DNA of 64,000 bases from Paludibacteraceae bacterium. GTDB lineage: Bacteria; Bacteroidota; Bacteroidia; Bacteroidales; Paludibacteraceae. The notes under the pieces were generated by a model. That model made no database searches. It worked only from the letters and a program-made list of their open reading frames with translations, and had not been told where the DNA came from. A program made the translations under genes and the position numbers. Shown one piece after another: positions 51,193-61,162 of this stretch. The stretch lies in NCBI GenBank assembly GCA_017443145.1, contig JAFSPA010000006.1, forward strand, positions 390,193 to 454,192. Direction: 5' to 3'. How positions within the stretch are numbered: position 1 is the stretch's first letter; every line of letters starts with the position of its first letter.

Positions 51193-53132
51193 AGGATGGC
51201 GTTTTCATCGACCTTATCTTCTTCGAAGACAAGATTATCGATGATGAAGTTCTGACGCTCGGTAGTGTTTTTGCCCATATAGTAAGCAAGCAAGTCGTTG
51301 ACAGCGTCCTCTTTGCGGAGAGAAACCTGGTCAAGACGGATACCTTGTCCGATGAAGCCTTTGAACTCCTCAGGACTGATTTCTCCGAGACCTTTGAATC
51401 GAGTTATTTCCGGGTTCTTAACGGCTTTGATGGCTTTGAGGCGCTCCTCTTCGGAATAGCAGTAACGAATCTCCTGTTTGTTCTTGACGCGGAAGAGAGG
51501 AGTTTGCAGGATGTAGACGTGACCTTTCTTCACAAGATCCGGGAAGAACTGCAGGAAGAACGTGAGCATGAGCAGACGAATATGCATACCGTCCACATCG
51601 GCATCGGTGGCGATGATGACTTTGTTATAACGAAGTTCGTCAAGACCGTCTTCGATATTTAGGGCTGACTGGAGACAATTAAACTCTTCGTTCTCATAAA
51701 CAACGGATTTAGTAAGGCCGTAACTGTTGAGCGGCTTACCGCGGAGCGAGAATACAGCCTGCGTGCGGACGTCACGACTCTTGGTGATAGAACCTGATGC
51801 GGAGAGACCCTCAGTGATAAAGATAGCACTCTCTTGGCGCAAGTCGTCGTCGGCATCCTTGGAGGAGCGGACGGGCTTCGGGTCGTTATAATGCACTTGA
51901 CAATCGCGGAGTTTCGGGTTATTGAGTAAGTTCTTCTTGGCTCTTTCTCGTGCGACTTTGGATACGGCAGCAATGGCCTTGCGCTCTTTCTCGGAGTCCT
52001 GAATCTTCTGCAGCATGATTTCCGTAACATCCGGCACTTTGTGCAAGTAGTTGTCGAGCTGCTGCTTAACAAAGTCATTGACAAACTTATTGATGCTTAT
52101 CTCGCCTGTTGGCGCCATGTCTTTGGAACCGAGTTTGACTTTGGTCTGGCTCTCGAAGACGGGTTCTTCCACGTTGAGGGCAATCGCTCCTACAACACCG
52201 TTACGGATGTCGGCTAATTCCTGGTTCTTATTGAAGAACTCTTTGATAGTGCGTCCGATGGCCTCGCGGAAAGCGGCTTGGTGTGTTCCACCTTGGATGG
52301 TATATTGGCCGTTGACGAAGGAGTAGTACTCGTCACCCGGCTGGTTGGTGTGCGTGAGAGCGATCTCAATATCCTCACCCGTAATATGAATAATCGGATA
52401 CAACGGATCGGCCGTCATGCGCTCTGTGAGCAGGTCGAAAAGGCCGTTTTTGGATACGAACTTGCGACCGTTGTAATTGAGTGTCAGGCCGGTATTAAGA
52501 TACGAGTAGTTGCGGAGCATCGTTTCGATATACTCGTCGCGGAACTCGTAGTTATCAAAGAGTTTCTTGTCCGTATCGGGCGTGAACTCAATGCGTGTAC
52601 CACGCTTAGGTTCGGTCTTGGTGCCGGTTTTAGCCATCCACTCTTTGATGGTCATGATACCGGAATCTTCAACGAGTTCGCCTTGATGGAAAATGGCATA
52701 GCGGGTACTATCGTCGCGGAACGATTGTACGGTGAAATCGGACGAAAGTGCATTTACCGCCTTTGTTCCGACACCGTTCAAGCCAACGGATTTCTTAAAA
52801 GCCTTATTGTCGTATTTACCACCGGTATTGATTACCGACACAGCGTCCACCATCTTGCCCAAAGGAATACCACGTCCGTAGTCGCGAACGGTGACCTTGC
52901 GTCCTTCGACGGTGACGTCAATGACTTTACCTTCCTTCATACGGAACTCGTCGATGGAGTTATCAATTGTCTCTTTGATAAGGACATAGATTCCATCGTC
53001 TGCGTGACTACCGTCACCGAGTTTACCTATATACATACCCGGACGGAGGCGAATATGCTCGAGTCCGGTTAGGGTAATGATATTGCTATCATCATATTGG
53101 GGCTGTTGTGGATTTGAATTTACTTCGGCCAT
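51189..53132 (-). CDS. parE: DNA topoisomerase IV subunit B
   Basis: A 647-residue type IIA topoisomerase ATPase subunit from the ATG at 53132; the longer frame would run through the promoter. Motifs: [55 protein letters not shown] (GHKL ATPase), then the Toprim region [12 protein letters not shown] and [13 protein letters not shown] with the DxD metal site. The usual EGDSA(G/S)G has Leu in place of the first Asp; the catalytic Glu is kept. I call ParE and not GyrB from the Bacteroidota-type [14 protein letters not shown] segment. It relaxes and decatenates DNA with ParC, which is not in this window. Confidence 0.9.
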   Translation of the reverse strand: MAEVNSNPQQPQYDDSNIITLTGLEHIRLRPGMYIGKLGDGSHADDGIYVLIKETIDNSIDEFRMKEGKVIDVTVEGRKVTVRDYGRGIPLGKMVDAVSVINTGGKYDNKAFKKSVGLNGVGTKAVNALSSDFTVQSFRDDSTRYAIFHQGELVEDSGIMTIKEWMAKTGTKTEPKRGTRIEFTPDTDKKLFDNYEFRDEYIETMLRNYSYLNTGLTLNYNGRKFVSKNGLFDLLTERMTADPLYPIIHITGEDIEIALTHTNQPGDEYYSFVNGQYTIQGGTHQAAFREAIGRTIKEFFNKNQELADIRNGVVGAIALNVEEPVFESQTKVKLGSKDMAPTGEISINKFVNDFVKQQLDNYLHKVPDVTEIMLQKIQDSEKERKAIAAVSKVARERAKKNLLNNPKLRDCQVHYNDPKPVRSSKDADDDLRQESAIFITEGLSASGSITKSRDVRTQAVFSLRGKPLNSYGLTKSVVYENEEFNCLQSALNIEDGLDELRYNKVIIATDADVDGMHIRLLMLTFFLQFFPDLVKKGHVYILQTPLFRVKNKQEIRYCYSEEERLKAIKAVKNPEITRFKGLGEISPEEFKGFIGQGIRLDQVSLRKEDAVNDLLAYYMGKNTTERQNFIIDNLVFEEDKVDENAIL

Positions 53133-53158
53133 AAAGTTACACCTTTCAAAAACGGCTG

Positions 53159-53190
53159 CAAAAGTACTGCTTTTTTTTGAGATACGCAAT
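53159..53190 (-). promoter_or_regulatory. promoter of parE
   Basis: Minus strand: ATTG (53187-53190), 20 bases, TACTTTTG (53159-53166). Confidence 0.75.
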
Positions 53191-53267
53191 TATTTTCACC
53201 CCAAAATAAGCATTTTCACCCCACAAAATGCATTTTTGTCCCAAAAGCGGCCCTAAAAGACCATTTT

Positions 53268-53299
53268 TTTGGTGCGGGAGTGAAAAAAAAGTAATTTTG
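53268..53299 (+). promoter_or_regulatory. promoter of the acyl-CoA ligase gene
   Basis: TTTG (53268-53271), 20 bases, TAATTTTG (53292-53299); ATG at 53342. Confidence 0.8.
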
Positions 53300-53341
53300 C
53301 ACGTCGAAATGGATAATTAACATATATAATATATTTAAGGT

Positions 53342-54961
53342 ATGAGACATTATTTTGATTATTTGAACCAGACGATTAGTGAAAACTGGAATTCGGTAGC
53401 TGTATCCGATTATGGAGGAACGATCAATTACACGTATGGTCAATTGGCAGAGAAAGTTGAGTGGCTGGGTTTGTTATTTGACAAGCTGGGTCTGAAGCCG
53501 GGTGACAAAGTCGGTATTTGCGGTCGTAACTGCAGCAACTGGGGTATTGTTTATCTGGCTGTCGCAGCTCGTCGCTTGGTGGCAGTGAGTTTGTTGCCGG
53601 ATTACACGACAGAGAGTATTTACCATTTGGTAGAGCATTCGGACTCGAAGGTGCTGTTTATCGGTCCTTGGGTGCGCGGGCGCGTAGATTTAAAGGAGAT
53701 GCCGACCGTTGATACGTTTGTAGCGTTGGCAGACTTCAGCATTATGCAAACCAAGCAAAAAGTGACGGTAGAGGATATAGATAAGGATTTTGCAAAGAAA
53801 TATCCGAACGGTTATACGAAGGAGAACCTTAATCTTCCGACCGATAACTTCGACGACTTGGCACTGATTAACTACACTTCCGGTTCGACGGGCAATCCAA
53901 AGGGTGTGATGGTAACCCACCGCAACTTGAGTTCGAATGTTGTGTTTGGACAAGATAAGATTCCAAATGACCCGAGTAAATCGATTGTTTCGATGCTGCC
54001 GATGGCGCATATGTTCGGTTTGATGTTTGAGTTTATCTATCAATTGGCGGGTGGTACACACGTGTATTTCATTGTGAAGAGTTTGACTCCGTCGCTGCTG
54101 ATGCAAGCGTTCAAGGATGTTCATCCGTATATGATTTTGACGGTGCCGTTGTTGGTGGAGAAGATCTTCAAGAAACAGATTTTCCCGGTTATCAACAAGC
54201 CGTTGGTTAAAGCATTGTGGTACACGCCGCTTGTTAATATTCCTATTCGTAAGAAAGTGTACAACCAGCTCATGCAAGCTTTCGGAGGCAAGCTTGAGAT
54301 TTTGATTATTGGTGGTGCGGCATTGAACGAAGACGTAGAGCGTTGCCTGCGTCAAATTAAGTTCCCTTACACAGTGGGATACGGAATGACCGAATGCGCG
54401 CCGTTAGTATGCTATGAACACTGGAGCAAGTATGCTTTCCGTTCTTGCGGTAAAGGTATTGATCGTCTTGAGATTCGCGTCGATTCAGCGGATCCTCGTA
54501 AGATTGAAGGTGAGTTGCAAGTACGCGGTGAGAATATCATGCGCGGTTACTATAAGAACCTGCAAGCTACGGACGAAGCGTTCACCGAAGACGGCTGGTT
54601 AAAGACAGGCGATATGGGTATTATCGACAAGAAAGGAAATGTCTACCTGCGTGGTCGCTGCAAAAACATGATTCTTGGTGCCAGCGGACAAAATATCTAT
54701 CCGGAAGAGATTGAGGACAAACTCAATTCGCTGGAAGGCGTAGCAGAGTGCGTTGTTGTAGATCGCAAAGGCAAGCTTGTAGCATTGGTATTCCCTGAGG
54801 AAATCAAGGATGCCAAGGCGCTCAAAGAATTGATGGATAATAACCTTGTTGCTCTGAACAAACAACTGCCGAGTTACTCGCAAGTGCGCGAGATCGAATT
54901 GGTAGAGAAAGAGTTCGAGAAGACTCCGAAGCGCTCTATTAAACGTTTCTTATATAAGTGA
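53342..54961 (+). CDS. AMP-binding long-chain acyl-CoA ligase
   Basis: A 539-residue ANL-superfamily enzyme: AMP-binding P-loop LINYTSGSTGNPKGVMVTH (about 176-194), MLPMAHMFGLMFEF, GYGMTECAP (about 344-352), WLKTGDMGIIDKKGNVYLRGR and the C-terminal lysine motif FEKTPKRSIKRFLY. It activates a carboxylic acid, most likely a long-chain fatty acid, to its CoA thioester; an acyl-ACP synthetase function cannot be excluded. Single-gene unit. Its 3' end overlaps the cca gene on the other strand by 12 bases. Confidence 0.92.
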   Translation: MRHYFDYLNQTISENWNSVAVSDYGGTINYTYGQLAEKVEWLGLLFDKLGLKPGDKVGICGRNCSNWGIVYLAVAARRLVAVSLLPDYTTESIYHLVEHSDSKVLFIGPWVRGRVDLKEMPTVDTFVALADFSIMQTKQKVTVEDIDKDFAKKYPNGYTKENLNLPTDNFDDLALINYTSGSTGNPKGVMVTHRNLSSNVVFGQDKIPNDPSKSIVSMLPMAHMFGLMFEFIYQLAGGTHVYFIVKSLTPSLLMQAFKDVHPYMILTVPLLVEKIFKKQIFPVINKPLVKALWYTPLVNIPIRKKVYNQLMQAFGGKLEILIIGGAALNEDVERCLRQIKFPYTVGYGMTECAPLVCYEHWSKYAFRSCGKGIDRLEIRVDSADPRKIEGELQVRGENIMRGYYKNLQATDEAFTEDGWLKTGDMGIIDKKGNVYLRGRCKNMILGASGQNIYPEEIEDKLNSLEGVAECVVVDRKGKLVALVFPEEIKDAKALKELMDNNLVALNKQLPSYSQVREIELVEKEFEKTPKRSIKRFLYK

Positions 54962-56401
54962 TTTCTCTTTGGCGAGTTTGTAGAGATACGCAATCGCCTC
55001 ATTGTAATCATTTTTGATAACGCCGTCAAGGATAGCCTCTTTGATGGCGTTTTTCAATTCGCCTACGGTGGAACAGGGTTCCAGATGGAGTAGTTGCATA
55101 ATCTCTTCGCCGCGAACGGGAGGCTGGAAATTACGGATACGGTCACGCTCCTCGAGTTCGACCATTTTCTGGCGAACAAGTTCGTAGTTGGCGTGAAAGC
55201 GTGCCACTTTCTGCGCATTGCGGGAGGTTATATCGGCATCGCAGAGAAGCATTAGATCGTCTATATCATCACCTGCCTCGAAGAGAAGGCGTCTTACCGC
55301 AGAATCGGTGACGATGTCTTCAATGAGATTAATCGGGCGCATGTGCAGGTCCACCATTTTGATGACATAATCCATTTTCTCGTTCTGCGGAAGTTTCATA
55401 TTCTTGAAGATACGAGGAATCATCTTCGCACCGATATAATTATGATTGCGGAAAGTCCATCCGACTTTAGGATCCCAGGCTTTGGACCGTGGTTTGCCGA
55501 TATCGTGCAATAAGGCAGCCCAGCGAAGCCACAAAGCTTTGTCGTTGGTGCTAATTTCTTCGATTTCACCGGACTTTTCTTTTTGTAAAGTCACGAGATT
55601 ATCCACCACTTGAAGGGTGTGGTAGAAGACATCTTTATGCCCTCGTCCTTCAATGGTCTCCACACCTTTAAGTGCCGCGAGTTCAGGGAAGATAAGTGGC
55701 AGTAATCCGCACTCGTCCAGCAGCAACCATCCCGTAGAAGGGCGATCGGATAGCATTATCTTATTGAGTTCATCCACGATGCGCTCTTTGGTGATGATAG
55801 CGATGCGCTCGCGATTGCGTTCTATAGCCGCAAAGGTGTCGGGGTGAATCTGGAAGTGCAGTTGTGTAGCAAAACGGATAGCCCGCATCATACGGAGCGG
55901 ATCATCGGAGAAAGTGATATCAGGGTCTAAGGGCGTACGGATGATTCGTTGCTCCATATCGCCGATTCCATCGAAAGGATCGAGTAATTCTCCGTAACGA
56001 TTTTTGTTGATGCAAATAGCTAAGGCGTTGATGGTAAAATCGCGTCTATTCTGATCTTCCTCCAAAGTGCCGTTTTCGACAATCGGATTACGGCTATCAT
56101 GCTGATAGCTCTCGCGACGGGCACCGACAAACTCCAGTTCGAGGTCACGGTGTTTGACTTGCGCTGTACCGTAAGTCTTGAAGACGGAGAGATGTGTACC
56201 TTTGCCCAACCGATGTGCTACCGATTCGGCCAAATCGATACCGGAACCGACGACAACGATGTCGATATCCTTACTATGTCTGCCGAGGAACTGGTCTCTT
56301 ACCCAACCGCCGATGACATAGCACTCCAAACCTAAGTGATCTGCCTCTTCACCCACCAGATGAAGGATAGGAAGGTCTATATGTGAGGGCTGTTGCAGCA
56401 T
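54950..56401 (-). CDS. cca: tRNA nucleotidyltransferase (CCA-adding/HD family)
   Basis: A 483-residue protein from the ATG at 56401; the longer frame covers the promoter. The N-terminal polymerase-beta-like head has YVIGGWVRDQFLG and KDIDIVV (catalytic Asp pair), followed by RRDFTINALAI and the RNA-binding neck (DPLRMMRAIRFATQL). The C-terminal part has an HD domain, LLHDIGKPR and NHNYIGAKM. It adds or repairs the 3' CCA of tRNAs. Whether it adds all three bases or works with a partner enzyme is not clear from sequence. Divergent from gldD with overlapping promoters. Confidence 0.94.
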   Translation of the reverse strand: MLQQPSHIDLPILHLVGEEADHLGLECYVIGGWVRDQFLGRHSKDIDIVVVGSGIDLAESVAHRLGKGTHLSVFKTYGTAQVKHRDLELEFVGARRESYQHDSRNPIVENGTLEEDQNRRDFTINALAICINKNRYGELLDPFDGIGDMEQRIIRTPLDPDITFSDDPLRMMRAIRFATQLHFQIHPDTFAAIERNRERIAIITKERIVDELNKIMLSDRPSTGWLLLDECGLLPLIFPELAALKGVETIEGRGHKDVFYHTLQVVDNLVTLQKEKSGEIEEISTNDKALWLRWAALLHDIGKPRSKAWDPKVGWTFRNHNYIGAKMIPRIFKNMKLPQNEKMDYVIKMVDLHMRPINLIEDIVTDSAVRRLLFEAGDDIDDLMLLCDADITSRNAQKVARFHANYELVRQKMVELEERDRIRNFQPPVRGEEIMQLLHLEPCSTVGELKNAIKEAILDGVIKNDYNEAIAYLYKLAKEKSLI

Positions 56402-56421
56402 TGTAATTGCGTTTGCGACCG

Positions 56422-56452
56422 CAAAAGTACAAAAAAATTTGCATATATCAAA
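56422..56452 (-). promoter_or_regulatory. promoter of cca
   Basis: Minus strand: TTTG (56449-56452), 19 bases, TACTTTTG (56422-56429). It overlaps the gldD promoter. Confidence 0.85.
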
Positions 56453-56469
56453 AAAAAGAAGTAATTTTG
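56438..56469 (+). promoter_or_regulatory. promoter of the gldD operon
   Basis: TTTG (56438-56441), 20 bases, TAATTTTG (56462-56469). Its -33 element lies inside the cca promoter spacer and the reverse is also true, so the two polymerases should exclude each other. Confidence 0.85.
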
Positions 56470-56477
56470 CGCCGATA

Positions 56478-57056
56478 ATGTGTGCTATGCGCCGATATAT
56501 CGTGTACATATTGCTATTTTTAGGTATTGGACTGTGCGGATGTCGCAAGGTTTCATACCCTCGTCCTTATGGTTATCGCCGTATTGTGTTGCCCGAGGCG
56601 GAGTATGTTCCGTTACAAGCCAAAGAGCCTTATACGTTTGAGCAATCGCGTTATGCTCAATGGGTAGAAGTGGCGAATAAAGGAAAGGGAGAGTGGATGA
56701 ATCTGCATTACGATGTGCTGAATGCCGATATCCATTGCTCGTATATGCCGATTAAAGGTAACTTACGCGAACTGACAGATGATGCCGTACAGTTTGTGTA
56801 TAAGCATGTATCGCAAGCGTCGTCTATTCCCGAACGTTCGTTTGTCAATGAAGAGGCAAAAGTATATGGTGTTTTTTTCATTTTGGAAGGAAATACGGCC
56901 TCGCCTTATCAGTTCTTTTTGACCGATTCCACCGAACATTTTTTCCGAGGAGCGGCCTATTGTAACTGTAGGCCTAATGCCGACTCGCTGCAACCCGTTT
57001 TAGAATATTTAGAGAAAGATATAGAGCACTTAATCGAGACATTTGCATGGAAGTAG
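56478..57056 (+). CDS. gldD: GldD-like lipoprotein
   Basis: A 192-residue lipoprotein from the ATG at 56478; a second in-frame ATG at 56487 is almost as good, and the open frame further upstream would include the promoter. The signal peptide ends LCGC, then comes YPRPYGYRRIVLPEAEYVPL, the conserved start of mature GldD, and a beta-rich domain ending in a helical segment (LQPVLEYLEKDIEHLIETF). GldD is an essential part of the gliding/T9SS apparatus in Flavobacterium. The gene overlaps tadA by 10 bases, so the two are coupled. Confidence 0.88.
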   Translation: MCAMRRYIVYILLFLGIGLCGCRKVSYPRPYGYRRIVLPEAEYVPLQAKEPYTFEQSRYAQWVEVANKGKGEWMNLHYDVLNADIHCSYMPIKGNLRELTDDAVQFVYKHVSQASSIPERSFVNEEAKVYGVFFILEGNTASPYQFFLTDSTEHFFRGAAYCNCRPNADSLQPVLEYLEKDIEHLIETFAWK

Positions 57057-57481
57057 ATGAGAAATATATGTCTTTGGCATTGCACGAAGCGCAGAAAGCT
57101 TTGTCGAAGGGGGAAGTGCCGGTAGGATGCATTATCGTATCGGAGGGACAGATTGTAGGTCGGGGACATAATCTGACAGAGACGTTACGGGACGTCACTG
57201 CTCATGCAGAGATACAGGCTATTACAGCAGCCTCGCAGACATTAGGAGGCAAATACTTGACGGATTGCACATTATATGTGACAGTAGAGCCGTGTGTCAT
57301 GTGTGCTGGCGCCATCGGATGGGCACAGGTTAAGCGTGTGGTGTACGGTTGCAACGACGAGAAGCGCGGGTACAGCCGCTTTGCACCCGAAGCTCTTCAT
57401 CCAAAAACATCGGTGAAATCGGGAGTTTTAGAGGATGATTGCCGTCAGATGATGCAAGATTTTTTTAGTAAGAAAAGATAA
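57047..57481 (+). CDS. tadA: tRNA-specific adenosine deaminase
   Basis: A 144-residue zinc deaminase: SKGEVPVGCIIV, TAHAEIQAI (His53, catalytic Glu55) and EPCVMCAGAI (Cys83, Cys86), followed by a basic C-terminal helix. TadA converts A34 to inosine in tRNA-Arg(ACG). Size and motifs match TadA better than guanine or cytosine deaminases. It lies between gldD, which it overlaps by 10 bases, and pgpH, five bases downstream. Confidence 0.92.
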   Translation: MEVDEKYMSLALHEAQKALSKGEVPVGCIIVSEGQIVGRGHNLTETLRDVTAHAEIQAITAASQTLGGKYLTDCTLYVTVEPCVMCAGAIGWAQVKRVVYGCNDEKRGYSRFAPEALHPKTSVKSGVLEDDCRQMMQDFFSKKR

Positions 57482-57486
57482 AGGAT

Positions 57487-59385
57487 ATGTCTATGAAACT
57501 CACATCAATTACCAAGAACATCGTTATCGTTTGCGCTTATATGCTATTGGCGGGAGTGACGGTTTATCTGTATCCTCGTTACGATGGTTCGTTTCCGTAT
57601 CGCTATGAGATTGGTCGTCCTTGGGCTTATGACCGTATCGTTGCCGAATTTGACTTTCCTATTTATAAGTCCGATACGCAGATAGCCGCAGAAGAAGCGG
57701 AGGTACTGCGTGATTTTGCTCCGTTCTACACGTATATGGAAGGAGCGTCAGGCACGCCGTTAGTCGTTTCGTTGACCGAGCGAGAGGCGTTGGTAAAAGA
57801 AGGAGTTGACCATATATCGGTAGTGGAGAATAAGGTCGCTGTCACGTATCCGTTGAAAGATATCTACACGCCAAAGTCAGCGTTTGTGGCTTTTGGTAAG
57901 GATTACACACCGAATATTGTGCGGGATACGGCCATGACTAATCAGATGCGCGCAACGCTACTGAGCAGTATCTCTCTGACCCGCGGCATTGTTCAGGCAG
58001 GAGAGAAAGTGGTGGATCGCGGAGATATCGTGACGGAAGAGACAGCAATGCTGCTTCAATCGCTGAAGATAGCTTATGAGAGCGAGCATCAGACCAAGCG
58101 TCAATCGACTTGGGCTATCGCAGGAGAGGCGTTGTTGGCAGTACTGTTTATTCTGCTGTTTGGCATCTATTTATACATTTTCCGTCGGGACTTTTTGAAG
58201 CAGCAGCGCACGATGCTGTTCTTTGCGTTGCTTTCGGGCTTGATTCTTGTACTGGCCTGTGCTTTGATGCGATACACGTCGCTGAGTATTTATCTGATTC
58301 CATTTGCTTGGGTGCCGGTTATAACACGGGTGTTCTACGATTCGCGCACCGCATTCTTCCTGCATTTGATGACCTTGCTATTAGCCGCTCCTGCCGTGCC
58401 GAATATCGGTGAGTTTATGGTTGTTCAGATTGCTGCAGGCATTGTGGCAGTCGCGGGTTTGAAGGATATGACCAAGCGGGCGCAGTTGGCACAAACGGCT
58501 GGTTGGATTTTAGTGGCATATGCTGTTACGTATACGGCTTATGCACTTAGTACAGCAGGATCGTGGCGCAGTATTGATGCTTGGAACTACCTCTATTTCG
58601 GCATTAACACAATACTGATTATCTGCGCTTACGGCTTGATTTACTTGTTTGAGAAATGCTTTAAGTTACTGAGTTCTATCACGTTGGTAGAGTTAACCGA
58701 CATCAACTCGGCGTTGCTGATTGAGTTTGCGCAGAAAGCGCCCGGAAGTTTCCAGCACTCGATGCAAGTAAGCACCTTGGCGATGGAGGCAGCCAAGCGT
58801 ATTGGCGCTAAATCGCTGTTGGTTCGTACGGGCGCATTGTACCACGATATCGGTAAGTTGGCTCATCCGGAATACTTCACAGAGAATCAGCCCGAGGGAC
58901 AGAATCCATTGTTGGATATGAGTCCGGAAGAAGCCGCTCAAGTGGTGATTGCTCATGTGGAAGATGGTGTGCGTATTGCTCGTCAGCATCGGTTGCCGGA
59001 AGTGCTTATTCACTTTATCACAACGCACCATGGCACATCGCTAACACGCTATTTCTATAACACGGCCGTTAATAATGCCAAAGGAAAAGAGCCGGTGAAT
59101 CCGGAGTTATTCCGCTATCCGGGACCCAAACCGAATAGTAAGGAAACGGCTATTTTGATGATGGCCGACGCGGTAGAAGCCCGTTCGCGCAGCTTGAAAG
59201 AATACTCGGAGAGTAGTGTTTCGGCGATGGTGGATGATATGATAGAGCAACAGATTCAAGAAGGTCAGTTTGCGGAGACACCGCTGTCGTTTAAGGATGT
59301 AGAAGATATCCGTCAAGTATTCAAAGAGCGCTTGCTGGCCATCAATCATCATCGCATTAAGTATCCGACTATCAACAAGGCTTAA
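57487..59385 (+). CDS. pgpH: 7TM-HD c-di-AMP phosphodiesterase
   Basis: A 632-residue protein of the PgpH family. It has an N-terminal membrane helix (about 13-30), an extracytoplasmic domain (about 40-210), a block of seven membrane helices (about 215-395) and a cytoplasmic HD domain (about 415-615). The HD domain carries FQHSMQVSTLAMEAAK, LYHDIGKLAHPEYF (HD at about 452-453), HVEDGVRIARQHRLPE and ITTHHGTSLTRYFY. PgpH hydrolyses c-di-AMP to pApA. With cdaA at 47075, this genome makes and degrades c-di-AMP. Followed after three bases by dus. Confidence 0.93.
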   Translation: MSMKLTSITKNIVIVCAYMLLAGVTVYLYPRYDGSFPYRYEIGRPWAYDRIVAEFDFPIYKSDTQIAAEEAEVLRDFAPFYTYMEGASGTPLVVSLTEREALVKEGVDHISVVENKVAVTYPLKDIYTPKSAFVAFGKDYTPNIVRDTAMTNQMRATLLSSISLTRGIVQAGEKVVDRGDIVTEETAMLLQSLKIAYESEHQTKRQSTWAIAGEALLAVLFILLFGIYLYIFRRDFLKQQRTMLFFALLSGLILVLACALMRYTSLSIYLIPFAWVPVITRVFYDSRTAFFLHLMTLLLAAPAVPNIGEFMVVQIAAGIVAVAGLKDMTKRAQLAQTAGWILVAYAVTYTAYALSTAGSWRSIDAWNYLYFGINTILIICAYGLIYLFEKCFKLLSSITLVELTDINSALLIEFAQKAPGSFQHSMQVSTLAMEAAKRIGAKSLLVRTGALYHDIGKLAHPEYFTENQPEGQNPLLDMSPEEAAQVVIAHVEDGVRIARQHRLPEVLIHFITTHHGTSLTRYFYNTAVNNAKGKEPVNPELFRYPGPKPNSKETAILMMADAVEARSRSLKEYSESSVSAMVDDMIEQQIQEGQFAETPLSFKDVEDIRQVFKERLLAINHHRIKYPTINKA

Positions 59386-59388
59386 TCT

Positions 59389-60363
59389 ATGCGCACTTAT
59401 CCGTTGTATCTTGCTCCGATGGAGGATGTAACCGATCCTGCATTCCGGATGCTGTGTAAGCGTTTCGGAGCGGATCGTGTTTACACGGAATTCGTTAATG
59501 CAGATGCGCTGGTAAGGGATGTGGCTTCGACAACTCGGAAGCTGCAGATATCGGATTCGGAGAGGCCGGTAGCGATACAAATATACGGTAAGGATGCGGC
59601 ATCTATGGCAGAGGCGGCGCGTATTGTGGAGCAGGCAAGGCCGGATTATATAGACATCAATTTCGGTTGTCCTGTGAAAAAAGTGGCAGGCAAAGGGGCC
59701 GGGGCAGGATTGTTGCGCGACGTGCCAAAGATGTTAGAGATTACGAAGGCGGTCGTTAATGCCGTATCTCTTCCTGTGACAGCCAAGACGCGATTAGGCT
59801 GGAACGACGAACAGAAGATTATTGTCGATTTAGCCGAGGCTTTGCAAGATTGCGGCATTAAGGAATTGGCTATTCACGGAAGGACTCGGGCGCAGATGTA
59901 CACGGGTGAGGCGGATTGGACGTTGATTGGTGAAGTGAAGAATAATCCGCGGATGCATATACCCATTATCGGCAACGGCGATGTGACGAGTCCGGAACGA
60001 GCGAAAGAGTGCTTTGACCGTTACGGAGTAGATGCTATTATGGTTGGTCGCGGAACGTTCGGTTGTCCGTGGATTTTTGAAGACATGAAACACTATCTGA
60101 CCACGGGCGAGTTATTACCGAAACGGTCTATGGCTTGGTGCGTGGATATCCTTAAGGAACATGTAGAACGTAGTATTGAGTGGATTGGAGACGAGCGCAA
60201 AGGAATTGTTCATTCGCGTCGCCATTTTGCCAATTCACCGGTATTCAAGGGGCTGTATAACTTCAAGCAGATGCGTATTGCTTTGCTTCGTGCCGATACG
60301 AAAGAGGAAGTGTTTGCTATTATGGAGGAGATTGTTCGTCAATACGGAAATGAAGAGGAATAA
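59389..60363 (+). CDS. tRNA-dihydrouridine synthase
   Basis: A 324-residue FMN-dependent TIM-barrel enzyme of the DusB-like group: LAPMEDVTDPAFRMLCKRFGAD, AIQIYGKDAASMAEAA, YIDINFGCPVKKVAGKGAGAGLLRD (catalytic Cys), VTAKTRLGW, IHGRTRAQMYTGEADW and IPIIGNGDVTSPE. It reduces uridines in the tRNA D-loop. The position modified cannot be told from sequence alone. The 3' end overlaps the next gene by 14 bases. Confidence 0.95.
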   Translation: MRTYPLYLAPMEDVTDPAFRMLCKRFGADRVYTEFVNADALVRDVASTTRKLQISDSERPVAIQIYGKDAASMAEAARIVEQARPDYIDINFGCPVKKVAGKGAGAGLLRDVPKMLEITKAVVNAVSLPVTAKTRLGWNDEQKIIVDLAEALQDCGIKELAIHGRTRAQMYTGEADWTLIGEVKNNPRMHIPIIGNGDVTSPERAKECFDRYGVDAIMVGRGTFGCPWIFEDMKHYLTTGELLPKRSMAWCVDILKEHVERSIEWIGDERKGIVHSRRHFANSPVFKGLYNFKQMRIALLRADTKEEVFAIMEEIVRQYGNEEE

Positions 60364-61066
60364 GATTGTCATAGGAATCGGATGGGTATTGTCGTGTGCA
60401 GCATTAGGCTATTTAATCTATCGGCTTGTCACCTACGATAACTATGCTGTGTTCTGGCAATCGTTTTGCGAGGCCGGTTCAACGGGATACGTCGCATTAT
60501 GCATAGCGATTGCGTTGCTGCCTGTGCAGTTATTGATTGAGTCCCGCAAATGGCAAACGATGTTGTTAGGATTGGTTCCTGTGGCGTTTAAGGATGCTTT
60601 TTGGCAAGTCATTTACGGAAACGTAGCGGCCTTTGTTACACCTTATCGTTTGGGCGAGTATCCTGCGCGTATAATTGAACTGGGAGTAGAAGATATTTCT
60701 TCGGTGAAATCGAGGATATTTGATGGTAACTACTGGAAAGATTGGCGCAAATGGCTGCGTGTTTTACTGTTGCATTTGGCACGTTATGTGGTGTGGATGA
60801 TACAGTTGTGGGCAGTTTTGACGTTCTGCGGCATATTACTAAGTCCGCAAGAGGCGATAGTGGCCATTATATCGTACTATTTTCTGATTACTTTTATGCC
60901 ATCTGTACCGGCAGCGGAAGTTGCGTTCAAAGGAGGTTGGGCAGTGCTGATTTTTTCCCATTTCACCGAGAATATTCCGGCAATTGCTGTAGCGGTAACG
61001 ATTGTATGGCTGATTAATACGGTCGTTCCGGTAGTGGTCGGAATAGCGTTTAGGAGCAAAAAATAA
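60350..61066 (+). CDS. LPG-synthase-like flippase-type membrane protein
   Basis: A 238-residue polytopic protein from the ATG at 60350, with six or more hydrophobic helices. Earlier ATGs lie inside dus and are unlikely. The segment VTPYRLGEYPARIIEL and the helix pattern suggest the LPG_synthase_TM/UPF0104 family, membrane proteins related to the flippase part of MprF and found with glycolipid genes in Bacteroidota. It is shorter than the usual 300-330 residues. It overlaps dus by 14 bases and ends the gldD run. Substrate unknown; the family call is moderate. Confidence 0.7.
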   Translation: MKRNKIVIGIGWVLSCAALGYLIYRLVTYDNYAVFWQSFCEAGSTGYVALCIAIALLPVQLLIESRKWQTMLLGLVPVAFKDAFWQVIYGNVAAFVTPYRLGEYPARIIELGVEDISSVKSRIFDGNYWKDWRKWLRVLLLHLARYVVWMIQLWAVLTFCGILLSPQEAIVAIISYYFLITFMPSVPAAEVAFKGGWAVLIFSHFTENIPAIAVAVTIVWLINTVVPVVVGIAFRSKK

Positions 61067-61084
61067 GAAAAAAACCAAGTTTTT

Positions 61085-61116
61085 TTTGCGCATATAAATA
61101 AAATTTTGTATCTTTG
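61085..61116 (+). promoter_or_regulatory. promoter of malQ
   Basis: TTTG (61085-61088), 20 bases, TATCTTTG (61109-61116). Confidence 0.85.
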
Positions 61117-61162
61117 CAGCCGATTTGTGTGAGAAACGATAACTATTTAAAATAACTCATAT

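Noticed and set aside
51189..53132. Gyrase subunit B instead of ParE
   Set aside because: The N-terminal [12 protein letters not shown] segment and the Toprim sequence fit Bacteroidota ParE better; no gyrA or parC is near to decide further.
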